Assembly (NCBI GenBank): GCA_003565295.1
Contig: PXCO01000277.1
Coordinates: forward strand, 1 to 44,511
DNA length: 44,511 nt
Reading direction: 5' to 3'
From: Cyclobacteriaceae bacterium
GTDB lineage: Bacteria > Bacteroidota > Bacteroidia > Cytophagales > Cyclobacteriaceae
Notes under the pieces: model-generated
What the model saw: the letters and a program-made list of their open reading frames with translations, nothing else
Told to the model about the DNA's origin: nothing
Database searches by the model: none
Translations under genes and position numbers: made by a program
Shown here: piece by piece, positions 36,481-44,225 of the stretch
Position numbering within the stretch: the first letter of the stretch is position 1
Layout of the letters: each line of letters begins with the position of its first letter

Positions 36481-36566
36481 ACTGCCCCGATCCTGAATCG
36501 GGAGAATCTCGCCATGATAATCATCCCAGTATGTGACGATTTCGTCATGCTCGATTTCATATAGGA
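36481..36566 (+). repeat. Dispersed palindromic repeat A, copy 3 (short)
   Basis: This 86-bp form shares ACTGCCCCGATCC, CGGGAGAATCTCGC, ATGATAATCAT, TGTGACGATTTCGTCATG and CTCGATTTCATA with copies 1 and 2, in the orientation of copy 1. A segment of about 22 bp present in the other copies before the CTCGATTTCA end is missing. It fills the gap between the symporter start and the methyltransferase stop. Confidence 0.75.
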
Positions 36567-37327
36567 ACCGTGGGGTTTGAAAATTGCTTATTCCGCCTAA
36601 AATTATCGCAGATCACTGCCGTGGCAATGGCCACATTCAGGGATTCGGCAGTTCCAAATTTAGGGATGCTTATTTTATGATGGACAAGAGGCATTAACTC
36701 ATCTGAAATACCTCTGGACTCATTCCCCATCAAAATAACCCCTTCCTCTTTTAGCGCCAGTCCGTGTACATTCTGCCCTTCCAGGCATGCTCCATATATG
36801 GGCACCCCTGACTGAGGAAGTACTTGTAGTAAGTCCGCATATTTCCAACGTATCCTACAAAAAGAGCCCATGCTGGCATGAAGCACCTTGGGATTAAAGA
36901 TCTCAGCAGTTTGAGGAGATAAAATTATTTTTTCTATGCCATACCAATCTGCCACTCTGATAATGGTGCCCAGGTTTCCAGGGTCTCTGATATCGTCTAG
37001 GGCAAGTGCTAATTCCCCTCTTGCCACCACAAACTCATCGGGATCAGGCATTCTGGCAACCACAAGAGCGGTATCATTAGTTTTAAAGGTGCCCATCTGC
37101 TGAAGCTCCTCTGGGGTAACCAAAAGGGTTTCCCCTTTACATTGCTCCACAAGCATAGGGTGTTGCTGCCTGAATTTATCCGTATGAAGAAGTTGGTGCA
37201 CAGCAAAATTAGCCAGCAACAATTCCGTTACATTTTTAGCCCCTTCCACAAAAAACAGCTGTTCTTGTTTCCGGATTTTTTTCCGGTGCAAGGATTTAAT
37301 AAACTTAACCGTATTTTTGCTTACCAT
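36557..37327 (-). CDS. TrmH/SpoU family RNA 2'-O-methyltransferase
   Basis: The 256-residue protein has an N-terminal substrate-binding domain (FFVEGAKNVTELL) and the SPOUT trefoil knot: motif 1 DIRDPGNLGTIIRVADW, motif 2 ILMGNESRGISDELM and motif 3 IPKFGTAESLNVAIATAV. It uses SAM to methylate a ribose in rRNA or tRNA; the exact site cannot be read. Its start is only 17 bases from the divergent tamL start, and the tamL -7 box lies inside its first codons. The last few bases overlap the edge of a repeat. Confidence 0.92.
   Translation of the reverse strand: MVSKNTVKFIKSLHRKKIRKQEQLFFVEGAKNVTELLLANFAVHQLLHTDKFRQQHPMLVEQCKGETLLVTPEELQQMGTFKTNDTALVVARMPDPDEFVVARGELALALDDIRDPGNLGTIIRVADWYGIEKIILSPQTAEIFNPKVLHASMGSFCRIRWKYADLLQVLPQSGVPIYGACLEGQNVHGLALKEEGVILMGNESRGISDELMPLVHHKISIPKFGTAESLNVAIATAVICDNFRRNKQFSNPTVPI
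37312..37319 (+). promoter_or_regulatory. Candidate -7 box for tamL inside the methyltransferase gene
   Basis: TATTTTTG is a perfect TAnnTTTG match located within the first codons of the opposite-strand methyltransferase gene. Transcription would start near 37324, giving a leader of about 20 nt before the GTG start at 37345. No clear -33 TTTG is visible. Confidence 0.48.
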
Positions 37328-37344
37328 TAGCAGGGAATTTCATA

Positions 37345-39762
37345 GTGATTCGGATCAAATATATAAACTTTATCATTTTCATCCTCTTTCTTGGGAGTTG
37401 CTCCATGACCAGAAGCCTGAGTGAGGGGCAATACCTGGTATATGACGTGGAAACCCAGGGCATTGATGAAAGTAATGCAGAAACCATCCGAAACAACATA
37501 CAACAAAAGCCAAATACCCGCATACCTTTGCTGAATATTTCCCCGGGGGTGATCCTCTATAAAATCGGCCAAGTCCCCTATGACAGCGTTAGGATTGCAG
37601 AGAGGCTCAGGTCTTGGGAGGAGGAAAAACAGGCATTAGAAACCCAGATTGAAGCCCAAGGTGAGAATGCAAAACTCGCCAGAAGGCTGGGAAAGGTAAC
37701 TTCCAACATTTCCAGGCTGGAGCGAAAACGTGAATATGGCAATTGGTTTATGCGAACGGGAAACCCCCTTGTCATACATGATAGCCTAAAGACCGAGGAA
37801 TCGCGCAGACAAATATTAGCTTATCTGGTCAATAACGGCTTTTTTGACGCCAGCGTAGAAACCGAGGTACAAAAAAGAAACCAGAAAGCTTATATCACTT
37901 ACAGCATCAATGAAAACACCCCTTACCTCATCGACAGCAGCTATACCAAAACTACCGATGCTACCATACTGGAACTCTTATCCAGAGGGCAAAGGAGGTC
38001 CCATATAAAACCCGGGAACCGATACGTTCAATCCGACTTGAGCAAAGAACGGCAAAGGGTGGAAGACCTGCTTAAGGATAACGGCTATTATACGTTTTCA
38101 AAGTCATTCATCAATTACAATGTTTATAAGGATTCATTGGAAAAAAAGGTTAATGTGGAACAAGTCATTAGACCCCCTGCATCCACAGAAAACCATAGGG
38201 TGTACACCATTGATTCAGTGCTGTTTTCCATTGCAAGTCCTACAGATGCCATTTCGGATGAGAATATCTCAAAGCACCTGGACGGTGTCCAATTCGAGCT
38301 ATACAGAGACCGGTACTCCGAAAAAGTCATCAACTCCCGGATTTTTCTTCAAAAAGGGGAGAAATACAACCGAAGCGATGTCATAGAGACCCAACGCCAA
38401 CTGGCCAACCTGGACATGTTCAGGTTTGTAAATATCTCCTTCGACACCCTGGGAAATTCCCTTACCACAAAAATTTTCACCCGCCCCAATCAAAAATACC
38501 AGGTGACCAATCAATTGGGGGCGAGTGTCACTGAGCAGTTGCCGGGACCTTTTTTCAGCCATTCCCTGAGAAACCGTAACCTATTCCGGGGGTTGGAAAT
38601 TTTTGAATTTAATTTCAGGGCAGGGTTGGAAGGTGTGGCAGCAGCCACCCGAGAAGGTGGGGTATATAGAAGTAGGGAATTAAGCGCCTCCGGTTCTATC
38701 ATTTTTCCACAATTTCTCGTCCCTTTTAATTTTGGAACCCTGGAGCGGTTTGGCCGGTACAATCCCCGTACCCGCGTATTGCTGGGATATAGTTATGTGA
38801 ACCGTCCGGAGTACGTGCGGGATGCCCTCAACACGATCTTTGCCTATAACTGGGCCACAAGAGATCTCAGGCAGCAATTCTCAGTCAACCTACTTGATGC
38901 CAACCTTATCCGATCCGCTCTTAATCCTTTTTTCCAGGAACGGTTGGAAGATCTACAAAACCAGGGCAATAACCTGATCAACTCTTTTTTGCCCTCCTAT
39001 GTGAGCAGCATTTCCGGTCAATTAATCATCAACTTCAATCAATATGGGTTATACAGCCGGTCCCAAGCTTCCTTGCTCAGGTTTTACCTGGAAAGTGGGG
39101 GCACCACCTTAAACCTGATCAACAGAGACCTGGTGCAGGACAGATCCTTGCAATATTTTCAATTTCTGAAATTCCAAACCGACTTCAGGAGATATCTCCC
39201 CATAGATAACCGAAGCACCTTTGCGTACAGGCTGAACCTGGGATTGGCCAATCCCTACGGTGTGAGCGAGGGGATTCTCCCCTATGAAAAATACTTCTTT
39301 GCAGGTGGAAGCACGAGTATCCGGGCCTGGCAGCCAAGACGTCTTGGCCCGGGGTCGTTTACACCGGAGATCAGGGAGGATGGCACCTTCGATTACAGGT
39401 TTGAACAGCCAGGTGAGATTCTTTTCGAAGCCATGTTTGAGTATAGGCGAAAATTGTTCGGCTACTTTGATGGTGCCTTTTTTATTGATGCCGGAAATAG
39501 CTGGACTTTTGAGGTGGACCCCACCCGTGAGGGCACTGACTTCAGGGTAGATCGCTTTTACAAAGAGATTGCTGTGGGCACGGGGCTGGGCCTAAGGATG
39601 GATTTTGACTTTTTGGTGCTCAGGCTGGACATGGGGATAAAGGCCTATGACCCCGCCAGGCCGGAGGGGGAGCGGTTTATCCTGGACAACCTTTCCTTTA
39701 ACCGGCCCTTGGGCGAAAGGGGACAGCATGTATTTAATATTGGGATAGGGTATCCTTTCTGA
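37345..39762 (+). CDS. tamL: TamL-like Omp85 lipoprotein (BamA/TamA family)
   Basis: The 805-residue protein has a lipoprotein signal (lipobox GSC, Cys19), POTRA-like repeats between about residues 25 and 370 (including a charged helical insertion EEEKQALETQIEAQ), and a C-terminal Omp85 beta-barrel from about 390 with the family signature FFAGGSTSIRAWQPRRLGPG and ending FNIGIGYPF. Lipidated Omp85 proteins of this type in Bacteroidota are TamL, which works with TamB in outer membrane assembly; tamB is not next to it here. The start is GTG; the next ATG falls after the lipobox, so GTG must be used. The protein is complete and normal in length. Confidence 0.9.
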   Translation: MIRIKYINFIIFILFLGSCSMTRSLSEGQYLVYDVETQGIDESNAETIRNNIQQKPNTRIPLLNISPGVILYKIGQVPYDSVRIAERLRSWEEEKQALETQIEAQGENAKLARRLGKVTSNISRLERKREYGNWFMRTGNPLVIHDSLKTEESRRQILAYLVNNGFFDASVETEVQKRNQKAYITYSINENTPYLIDSSYTKTTDATILELLSRGQRRSHIKPGNRYVQSDLSKERQRVEDLLKDNGYYTFSKSFINYNVYKDSLEKKVNVEQVIRPPASTENHRVYTIDSVLFSIASPTDAISDENISKHLDGVQFELYRDRYSEKVINSRIFLQKGEKYNRSDVIETQRQLANLDMFRFVNISFDTLGNSLTTKIFTRPNQKYQVTNQLGASVTEQLPGPFFSHSLRNRNLFRGLEIFEFNFRAGLEGVAAATREGGVYRSRELSASGSIIFPQFLVPFNFGTLERFGRYNPRTRVLLGYSYVNRPEYVRDALNTIFAYNWATRDLRQQFSVNLLDANLIRSALNPFFQERLEDLQNQGNNLINSFLPSYVSSISGQLIINFNQYGLYSRSQASLLRFYLESGGTTLNLINRDLVQDRSLQYFQFLKFQTDFRRYLPIDNRSTFAYRLNLGLANPYGVSEGILPYEKYFFAGGSTSIRAWQPRRLGPGSFTPEIREDGTFDYRFEQPGEILFEAMFEYRRKLFGYFDGAFFIDAGNSWTFEVDPTREGTDFRVDRFYKEIAVGTGLGLRMDFDFLVLRLDMGIKAYDPARPEGERFILDNLSFNRPLGERGQHVFNIGIGYPF

Positions 39763-39799
39763 TCGGGATTGTTGTGGGTGGAAAAAGTTTGTATTTTAT

Positions 39800-39807
39800 T
39801 ATATTTG
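39800..39807 (+). promoter_or_regulatory. Candidate -7 box for mntA
   Basis: TATATTTG is a perfect TAnnTTTG match ending 5 bases before the mntA ATG (39813). As with gldB, the mRNA would be leaderless or nearly so. No ideal -33 element is present. Confidence 0.42.
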
Positions 39808-39812
39808 TTACT

Positions 39813-40148
39813 ATGAGGGTTAAAGAAGAGATTAAACCAAGGTCAGAAGAATTTATAAACTTGTGCAAAAATCACCAGGTCAAGTTTCTTTATGCCTTTG
39901 GTTCCTCTACCAAACAAGCCTTTGACCAAACCAAGAGCGATATTGATTTTTATGTAGAGGTCGATGCGAGTGACCCATTGACCCGTGGGGAGACGCTAAT
40001 TGATTTATGGGATAAACTTGAACTTTTTTTTGGAAGGAAGGTAGATTTATTGACCGAATCCTCGCTCAAAAACCCATATTTAAAAGCCAACATCGATCGT
40101 TCCAAAGTCTTAATCTATGACGGAAAGAGAAAAGAAATTTTTGTCTGA
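39813..40148 (+). CDS. mntA: MNT-domain nucleotidyltransferase antitoxin (MntA-like), orphan
   Basis: The 111-residue protein has the minimal nucleotidyltransferase motif: Gly30-Ser31 (YAFGSS) and Asp43-x-Asp45 (KSDIDFYVEV), which bind metal and nucleotide. MntA proteins disarm HEPN-domain HepT toxins by AMP transfer. I use the ATG at 39813 rather than a GTG-type start at 39774, since the family begins here and the -7 box lies between. The hepT reading frame begins inside its last codons in the usual overlapping way, but that toxin is broken after 31 codons, leaving this antitoxin without an intact partner in the window. Confidence 0.85.
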   Translation: MRVKEEIKPRSEEFINLCKNHQVKFLYAFGSSTKQAFDQTKSDIDFYVEVDASDPLTRGETLIDLWDKLELFFGRKVDLLTESSLKNPYLKANIDRSKVLIYDGKRKEIFV

Positions 40149-40212
40149 TATTGTTCAGGCCACCAAGCTTGTAGAAGAATTTACGGATGATGGTAGATTG
40201 ATTGTCTGTTGA
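40117..40212 (+). pseudogene. HepT (HEPN toxin) remnant, truncated
   Basis: The ORF begins at an ATG overlapping the mntA 3' end by 32 bases and encodes MTEREKKFLSDIVQATKLV, the usual N-terminal helix of HepT, then EEFTDDGRLIVC and stop after 31 residues. A full HepT has over 100 residues including an R-x4-H catalytic motif; none follows in any frame. A second copy of the same 5' segment lies at 43450-43535. The truncation looks like deletion or recombination. Confidence 0.72.
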
Positions 40213-41339
40213 ATAAATCCAGTCACTTAGGGACTGAACTAATCTATAATGGGGTGGAGTACATAACCCTTTGGGAGGTCACAAAGACCACGATAGTGGA
40301 CAAACCCCATTAACCCCGAGCTATTGGAGTGAAAACCCGGGGCCTGGAAACTCACCACGCCCCAGGAACCTCGGGATGGGTTCAACTCAACTTCGCAAAC
40401 TTCCTAGATAAAATAAAGTAGGTTAAAGGGTTGTATGGGTTTTACCGGCACACTGATCTTGAAAACGCTTCCAAAACCAGGGCTAATCAGAGTTTTCTTT
40501 CTTTCTCAATTACATACCTCAGGTAAGCAGTGTTTTTTTTGCAACATTAACCTTACATGAGACTATTAAAAACTATTTTCTCCATTTACTTTACGTTCTT
40601 TTTGTTCCCGATAATCGGGATCAGAAAAATCCTGCCTCTACCACAAACCAGCCGCACGACCCTGACTAATTCAGGGCAGGCCTATTTTCTGACAGCCAGC
40701 CACTAGCGGAAATGGTAAACCTTCTACAAATCCAAGTTTTTGATTTTGTCCGAGACATAGGTTAGTGGAAAAACACCAATCCCTCAAACCCGAGGGATTA
40801 AACTCAACGGAACCCCATCCATGGTATGAGAATATTTGGACATCCCCATCCCCGTTTCGGGCGGGCTGCAAAGGAAAAAGTCCTGACTTCGGAAAATTAA
40901 TCGCTAACCCCAAACTGTCTTGACCACCCCCTTGTTTCCCCCTCCTAAAACAGGAGGGGGAGAGGACGGAATTGGTGATTTTTCTCTCCGGTGGGTGTTT
41001 GGTGTCAGAAGGTGTTTTTGATGTGGGTGGATTGGTGTTTATTTTGAATGAAAACAGCAAAACGGTGAGGTTAAGGCAGATTAGGATCAATTTTTACGGT
41101 CAAATCCAAACCATTTCCATGCCCATTACGAGATAAAACTGTGGGGAGGTCTCTAAGATGGGCACCCTGCGATTCCTTAGATTCCCTACTATAACATCCG
41201 GGAAAGCGGTATCTCGCTTACTTAATCTTGCGGAATTAAACTTCAGTGATCATGAAAAAAGCTTTTTTCAATCCCAAAAAATTATATAAATCAACTTGGG
41301 TTTTTTGTTAAATTATTGGCATTTTCAATTGTATTATTA
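40213..41339. repeat. Non-coding stretch with decayed repeats
   Basis: No credible gene is present in this 1.1 kb. A 139-codon minus-strand ORF (40671-41090) consists of repeat sequence. Features: a region near 40275-40400 that resembles one near 40745-40830 (both contain TAGTGGA, then AACCCGAG-like and CTCAAC blocks); a 72-bp imperfect inverted repeat from TCAGAAAA (40621) to TTTTCTGA (40692); and the hairpin CCCCCTCCT-AAAAC-AGGAGGGGG (40938-40960) also found at 27196-27218. It looks like accumulated repeat debris. Confidence 0.6.
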
Positions 41340-41489
41340 ATGGAAAAAGAAGTAGAAAACTCCTATTTTTTTTATGAAGAAAAAATCCCCTTGATCAACG
41401 TAGAGGGTCAGTTCGTTATCAAGTATGGCCAAATGATGGAATCCGAAAAGTTATGGAAAACAAAAAATACGATCTATTGGCAAAATTGA
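41340..41489 (+). CDS. Short ORF, possible truncated gene
   Basis: The 49-residue ORF begins MEKEVENSYFFYEEKIPL and has a protein-like composition, rich in Glu, Lys and aromatic residues, with no signal peptide. It overlaps the start of the following lipoprotein ORF by 37 bases in another frame. It may be the 5' remnant of a longer gene cut by recombination, or a small protein translated ahead of the lipoprotein. I do not recognise it. Confidence 0.35.
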   Translation: MEKEVENSYFFYEEKIPLINVEGQFVIKYGQMMESEKLWKTKNTIYWQN

Positions 41490-41944
41490 AACCGAGCGTC
41501 AGACTAACAATAGTTTGCATTTTGATTTTTGGTACGGGATGCATTGCTAGGAATGAACCGGCGGAATGTATCAGTAAGGAACTAGCATCCGAATCATTTG
41601 GGGCATATGATACTAATTGCCTTGATGAAGCTGATTTAGGATGGAATGAAGTCGGTGTCCTGAAAATAACAAGCAATGAACAATATGAGGGTTTCACTGA
41701 ATGCCTCACAGATGTTCCAGGGGTTGATTTTGACGAAAATTATATAATCGCCACCAAAGTCCCTCCCATGACATCTTTCCCTTACATACAGGAGATTAAA
41801 CTTTATGAAAAGTGTGACGGTCAGTTAAAGGTACAAATTGAAGTTATTGAAACGATATTTCAAGAAGCTAATGTTGCAAAGCTTGCCTTTATGGTTTTAC
41901 CAATTCAAATCCCAGAACCAAAAGTTGAAATTATATGGTTTTAA
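41453..41944 (+). CDS. Small cysteine-containing lipoprotein, paralogue 1
   Basis: The 163-residue protein has a signal peptide with lipobox near FGTGC (Cys30). After it are NCLDEADLGW, LKITSNEQYEGFTECL and DFDENYIIATKVPP, then beta-rich segments (QLKVQIEVIETI) and a C-terminus ending EIIWF. The pattern of a short helix, a (D/V)DFDxx(Y/L)IIA strand and alternating strands resembles the PrcB C-terminal domain, but the match is weak. It is related to the protein encoded 118 bp downstream. Function unknown; the composition is more AT-rich than the flanking T9SS fragment. Confidence 0.65.
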   Translation: MENKKYDLLAKLKPSVRLTIVCILIFGTGCIARNEPAECISKELASESFGAYDTNCLDEADLGWNEVGVLKITSNEQYEGFTECLTDVPGVDFDENYIIATKVPPMTSFPYIQEIKLYEKCDGQLKVQIEVIETIFQEANVAKLAFMVLPIQIPEPKVEIIWF

Positions 41945-42036
41945 TGTTACCCTTACCTAGTAGATTGATACAGGCAATTCCCAAAACCAGCCATATTCGA
42001 ATTTGCCTTTGCAAGGCAATTACGATTTCCAATCAG

Positions 42037-42044
42037 TAATTTTG
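42037..42044 (+). promoter_or_regulatory. Candidate -7 box for lipoprotein paralogue 2
   Basis: TAATTTTG matches TAnnTTTG perfectly and lies 17 bases before an ATG at 42062 and 68 bases before the ATG at 42113. A TTTG at 42008-42011 is somewhat too far upstream (25 bases) to be an ideal -33 element. Confidence 0.38.
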
Positions 42045-42112
42045 CACAGGGAGCCACCTCTATGCGTAAACTGGATTTAACCTTAAAGAAAATGGAAACG
42101 GAATTGTGTCAT

Positions 42113-42580
42113 ATGAGGAAAGCTAACCTATTTATTTCAACATGCCTGATTTTGTTCTTATCGGCTACTTGTATGGAACGAAATGATGAATTATGTAATG
42201 ATCCCACTCCCGTAGGATCAGACATCACTTCTCTCTTGGCCGATGACCTCAATTGTGAATTAATAAAACAAACTGATCAGGATCAGGTAACATTTAAAAT
42301 CACTTCTCAAGGTGAGTTGGAAGAATGGCTGACATGTCAACCCCCTTTAACTGATATTGATTTTGAAAATGAATTAATTGTTGGGGGCCAGGTAAAATCC
42401 TATGAATGTGGGCAGTTTTATGAATTGATATCAGAAAAGGAGTGTAATGAAATAAAAATAAGGGTGTCCATACTACCACGCATTTGTGGTGCCATTACCG
42501 ACGTTTTCTTTTTTGCCTCCTTGCCTTTAGAGAACCTAAATACTGACATGGAATATGAATTCAACTACCTAGAGCCATGA
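42113..42580 (+). CDS. Small cysteine-rich lipoprotein, paralogue 2
   Basis: From the ATG at 42113 the 155-residue protein begins MRKANLFISTCLILFLSATC, a good signal peptide with lipobox-like SATC. An in-frame ATG at 42062 would add 17 residues. The mature part aligns with paralogue 1: NCELIKQTDQDQVTFKITSQ with NCLDEADLGWNEVGVLKITS, then DIDFENELIVGGQV with GVDFDENYIIATKV. It has several cysteines (CNDPTP, LTCQPP, YECGQF, EKECNE, PRICGA), suggesting disulfides outside the cytoplasm. Function unknown; distant resemblance to PrcB-type domains. Its TGA is followed without a frame change by the T9SS tail fragment. Confidence 0.65.
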   Translation: MRKANLFISTCLILFLSATCMERNDELCNDPTPVGSDITSLLADDLNCELIKQTDQDQVTFKITSQGELEEWLTCQPPLTDIDFENELIVGGQVKSYECGQFYELISEKECNEIKIRVSILPRICGAITDVFFFASLPLENLNTDMEYEFNYLEP

Positions 42581-42956
42581 AAAATCAAGTCAAGAAACTT
42601 TTATTTTGCTCCTAAACCCTTCTCCTTTAACGGTACGGCCACTAACCCCTGCGGCAGCACGCCCTTCACCTTCTACTTTATCAGCGGGCCCAATTGCCCC
42701 CTGAGCAGCTATGTCCTCAGCCCTAACCCCGCGGACGAGGAGGTCACCGTCACCAGCTTGGCCGCCCAAGGACGGGGAGCCGGGCCCCGAGGTGGAAATA
42801 CAGATCATCAGCCAGGCCTTTGAATCGGTACTTTCCCTAAAAGCCCAAGGCCAAAAGATAAGCGTGCCCACAGGCCACCTGCCCAACGGGCAGTACGTCC
42901 TACAGATCTCCGACGAGAACGGCGTGTATAGAAAGCATTTGATGATCCGGCACTAG
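42581..42956 (+). pseudogene. T9SS C-terminal sorting-domain remnant 1, frameshifted
   Basis: The first part reads FNGTATNPCGSTPFTFYF then SYVLSPNPADEEVTVTSLAAQ, the hallmark start of a type A T9SS sorting domain. The frame then shifts near 42768-42775 and continues as GPEVEIQIISQAFESVLSLK, VPTGHLPNGQYVLQISD and GVYRKHLMIRH to the stop. There is no start or N-terminal cargo domain; it begins directly after the lipoprotein stop in the same frame. It is the 3' end of a large secreted protein gene. High GC contrasts with the AT-rich lipoproteins. Confidence 0.78.
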
Positions 42957-43317
42957 TATTGATGGAAAATGCCCTTCCAAGGTACTGGGACTTTGGAAGG
43001 GCTCACCCCCACCTACATTCGGAATAGAACACTAAACCGCATCAATGGATTTTGGCAGAAAGGCTTGATAGAAAATCAGAAGCCATAGAAGTTCCCATAG
43101 TCATATAAACAAATATCCCGCTAAGGATGATGGACGTTTTGGGGCACTGGTAACTTGTGTACTGCGGAGGTTCTCTGCGCTTATCTGCGAAATCTGTGGG
43201 AGATAAATTTCAATTGTTTGGTTAACTTAACAACAGGTTGAATAGCGGAGCGTATTAGTGGTTTCTTAATGCGGGTTTTTATTTTTACCTTTTTATCCGT
43301 GCAAAATCGGACAAAGT
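42957..43317. other. Gap with a stem-loop and a repeat-like fragment
   Basis: The stem-loop GCCCTTCCAA (42971-42980) / TTGGAAGGGC (42993-43002) follows the T9SS remnant and may have been its terminator, but lacks a U run. Near 43165-43205 is a CTCTGCGCTTATCTGCGAAATCTGTGGG-like segment of the kind common in intergenic repeats. No gene is evident. Confidence 0.5.
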
Positions 43318-43476
43318 ATGAACTCCGACAAATCATTTCAGGAAAGGGCCAAGTTAGGTATGGAGGAACTATCCAAACAATCGCCCGTCACTTTGGAGAA
43401 GGCCCGTCTTCAAGCCCAAAGGTTGAAAGCCCAAGGCAAATCAGGAATAAGGATAGAGAAAAGAAGTTTTGACTGA
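43318..43476 (+). CDS. Short helical ORF fused to a hepT remnant, possible fragment
   Basis: The ORF encodes 52 residues, starting MNSDKSFQERAKLGMEELSK, followed by a highly charged helix (TLEKARLQAQRLKAQGKSG). The composition is protein-like, better than the overlapping ORF from 43269. From about codon 45 the DNA is the hepT-like segment in a different frame, so the natural C-terminus is probably lost. It may be an antitoxin or small DNA-binding fragment; I do not recognise it. Confidence 0.38.
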   Translation: MNSDKSFQERAKLGMEELSKQSPVTLEKARLQAQRLKAQGKSGIRIEKRSFD

Positions 43477-43535
43477 TATAGTTCAGGCCACCAGACTTGT
43501 AGAAAAATTTTATAATAAATGGAATTTATTGTAAT
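43450..43535 (+). pseudogene. Second HepT 5' fragment, frameshifted
   Basis: The sequence from GGATAGAGAAAAGAAG through GATATAGTTCAGGCCACCAG to about 43535 matches 40122-40205 (the hepT start after mntA) with few mismatches and a one-base deletion that ends the frame after DREKKF. No mntA sequence precedes it. The two fragments lie in the same orientation about 3.3 kb apart. Confidence 0.7.
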
Positions 43536-43588
43536 TTGACTCGTGTTAAATAAGACTGACAGGCACAGGACTATCAAGGTAAAAAATT

Positions 43589-43816
43589 ATGAGAACCATT
43601 CAGATAAAAATAAGTGAATCCGACTTCCAAAAATTTAACCTGGGTAGCGGTGAGATCAAATTTACCGAACTGGTGGAAAGGATAAACAGTGAATATGCCA
43701 GGAGGGCACTTATGGAATGTAATGAATTAGCCGAACAAATTGGCCTTTCCAAAATGACAATGGAGGAAATCGATGCCGAAGTAAAAGCTGTTAGGGATGC
43801 AAAAACTCATTCTTGA
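43589..43816 (+). CDS. Antitoxin-like protein of PIN toxin pair
   Basis: The 75-residue protein has a short beta start (MRTIQIKISESDFQKF) and then helices (FTELVERINSEYARRAL, MECNELAEQIGLSKMTMEEI). It resembles antitoxins that accompany COG1569-type PIN toxins, with an N-terminal beta strand and a C-terminal toxin-binding tail (VKAVRDAKTHS). Its 3' end overlaps the toxin start by 20 bases, the normal arrangement for translational coupling. DNA-binding cannot be verified from the sequence alone. Confidence 0.75.
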   Translation: MRTIQIKISESDFQKFNLGSGEIKFTELVERINSEYARRALMECNELAEQIGLSKMTMEEIDAEVKAVRDAKTHS

Positions 43817-44225
43817 CACAAATGTTGTTGTTTCAGCTCTTATTTCTAATTCTATCCCAACCAGAATACTGCACGAATTGGTTTTGACTCAAATAGTTGA
43901 GACCTGCCTATCTGACGACATTTATGCTGAATACCTAGAAGTATTGGAGAGAGATAAATTTAGTGGGTTTACGAATTTCAATACCAAAGCACAAATAGTA
44001 TTAATCAAATTGCGAGAGGTTTCAACTTTTTTCAACATACAAAGAAAAATTGAGGTTCTCAGTGACCTCAGCGATAACAAATTTTTGGAATTAGCTGCGG
44101 AATGTTCTGCAGATTACTTGGTGACCGGGAATACTCGCGATTTTACTATTTCCGAGTTTGAGCATACTAAAATTTTGACCCCAGCAGAATACTGGGAGCT
44201 TAACCTACCAAAAAAACCCCTCTAA
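43797..44225 (+). CDS. PIN-domain toxin (COG1569-like RNase)
   Basis: The 142-residue protein has the PIN-domain acidic set: Asp7 (ILDTNVVVSAL), Glu45 (DIYAEYLEVL), Asp93 (LSDNKFLELA) and a further acidic residue in VTGNTRDF (Asp115). Such toxins cleave RNA in the cytoplasm and are neutralised by the co-encoded antitoxin. All catalytic positions are present, so it is probably active. It overlaps the antitoxin gene by 20 bases. Its TAA is followed at once, in the same frame, by a T9SS tail fragment. Confidence 0.86.
   Translation: MQKLILDTNVVVSALISNSIPTRILHELVLTQIVETCLSDDIYAEYLEVLERDKFSGFTNFNTKAQIVLIKLREVSTFFNIQRKIEVLSDLSDNKFLELAAECSADYLVTGNTRDFTISEFEHTKILTPAEYWELNLPKKPL

Noticed and set aside
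40557-40706. 49-codon ORF starting MRLLKTIFSIYFTFFLFP, like a signal peptide
   Set aside because: After about 20 codons it enters a palindrome and a 72-bp inverted repeat. It may be a cut-off gene start, but there is too little to support a feature.
40671-41090. 139-codon minus-strand ORF
   Set aside because: It is composed of repeat sequence, including the CCCCCTCCT hairpin and a palindromic block, and has no recognisable domain.
43269-43472. 67-codon ORF ending in DREKKF
   Set aside because: Only its end matches hepT; the rest overlaps a more protein-like frame (43318-43476).
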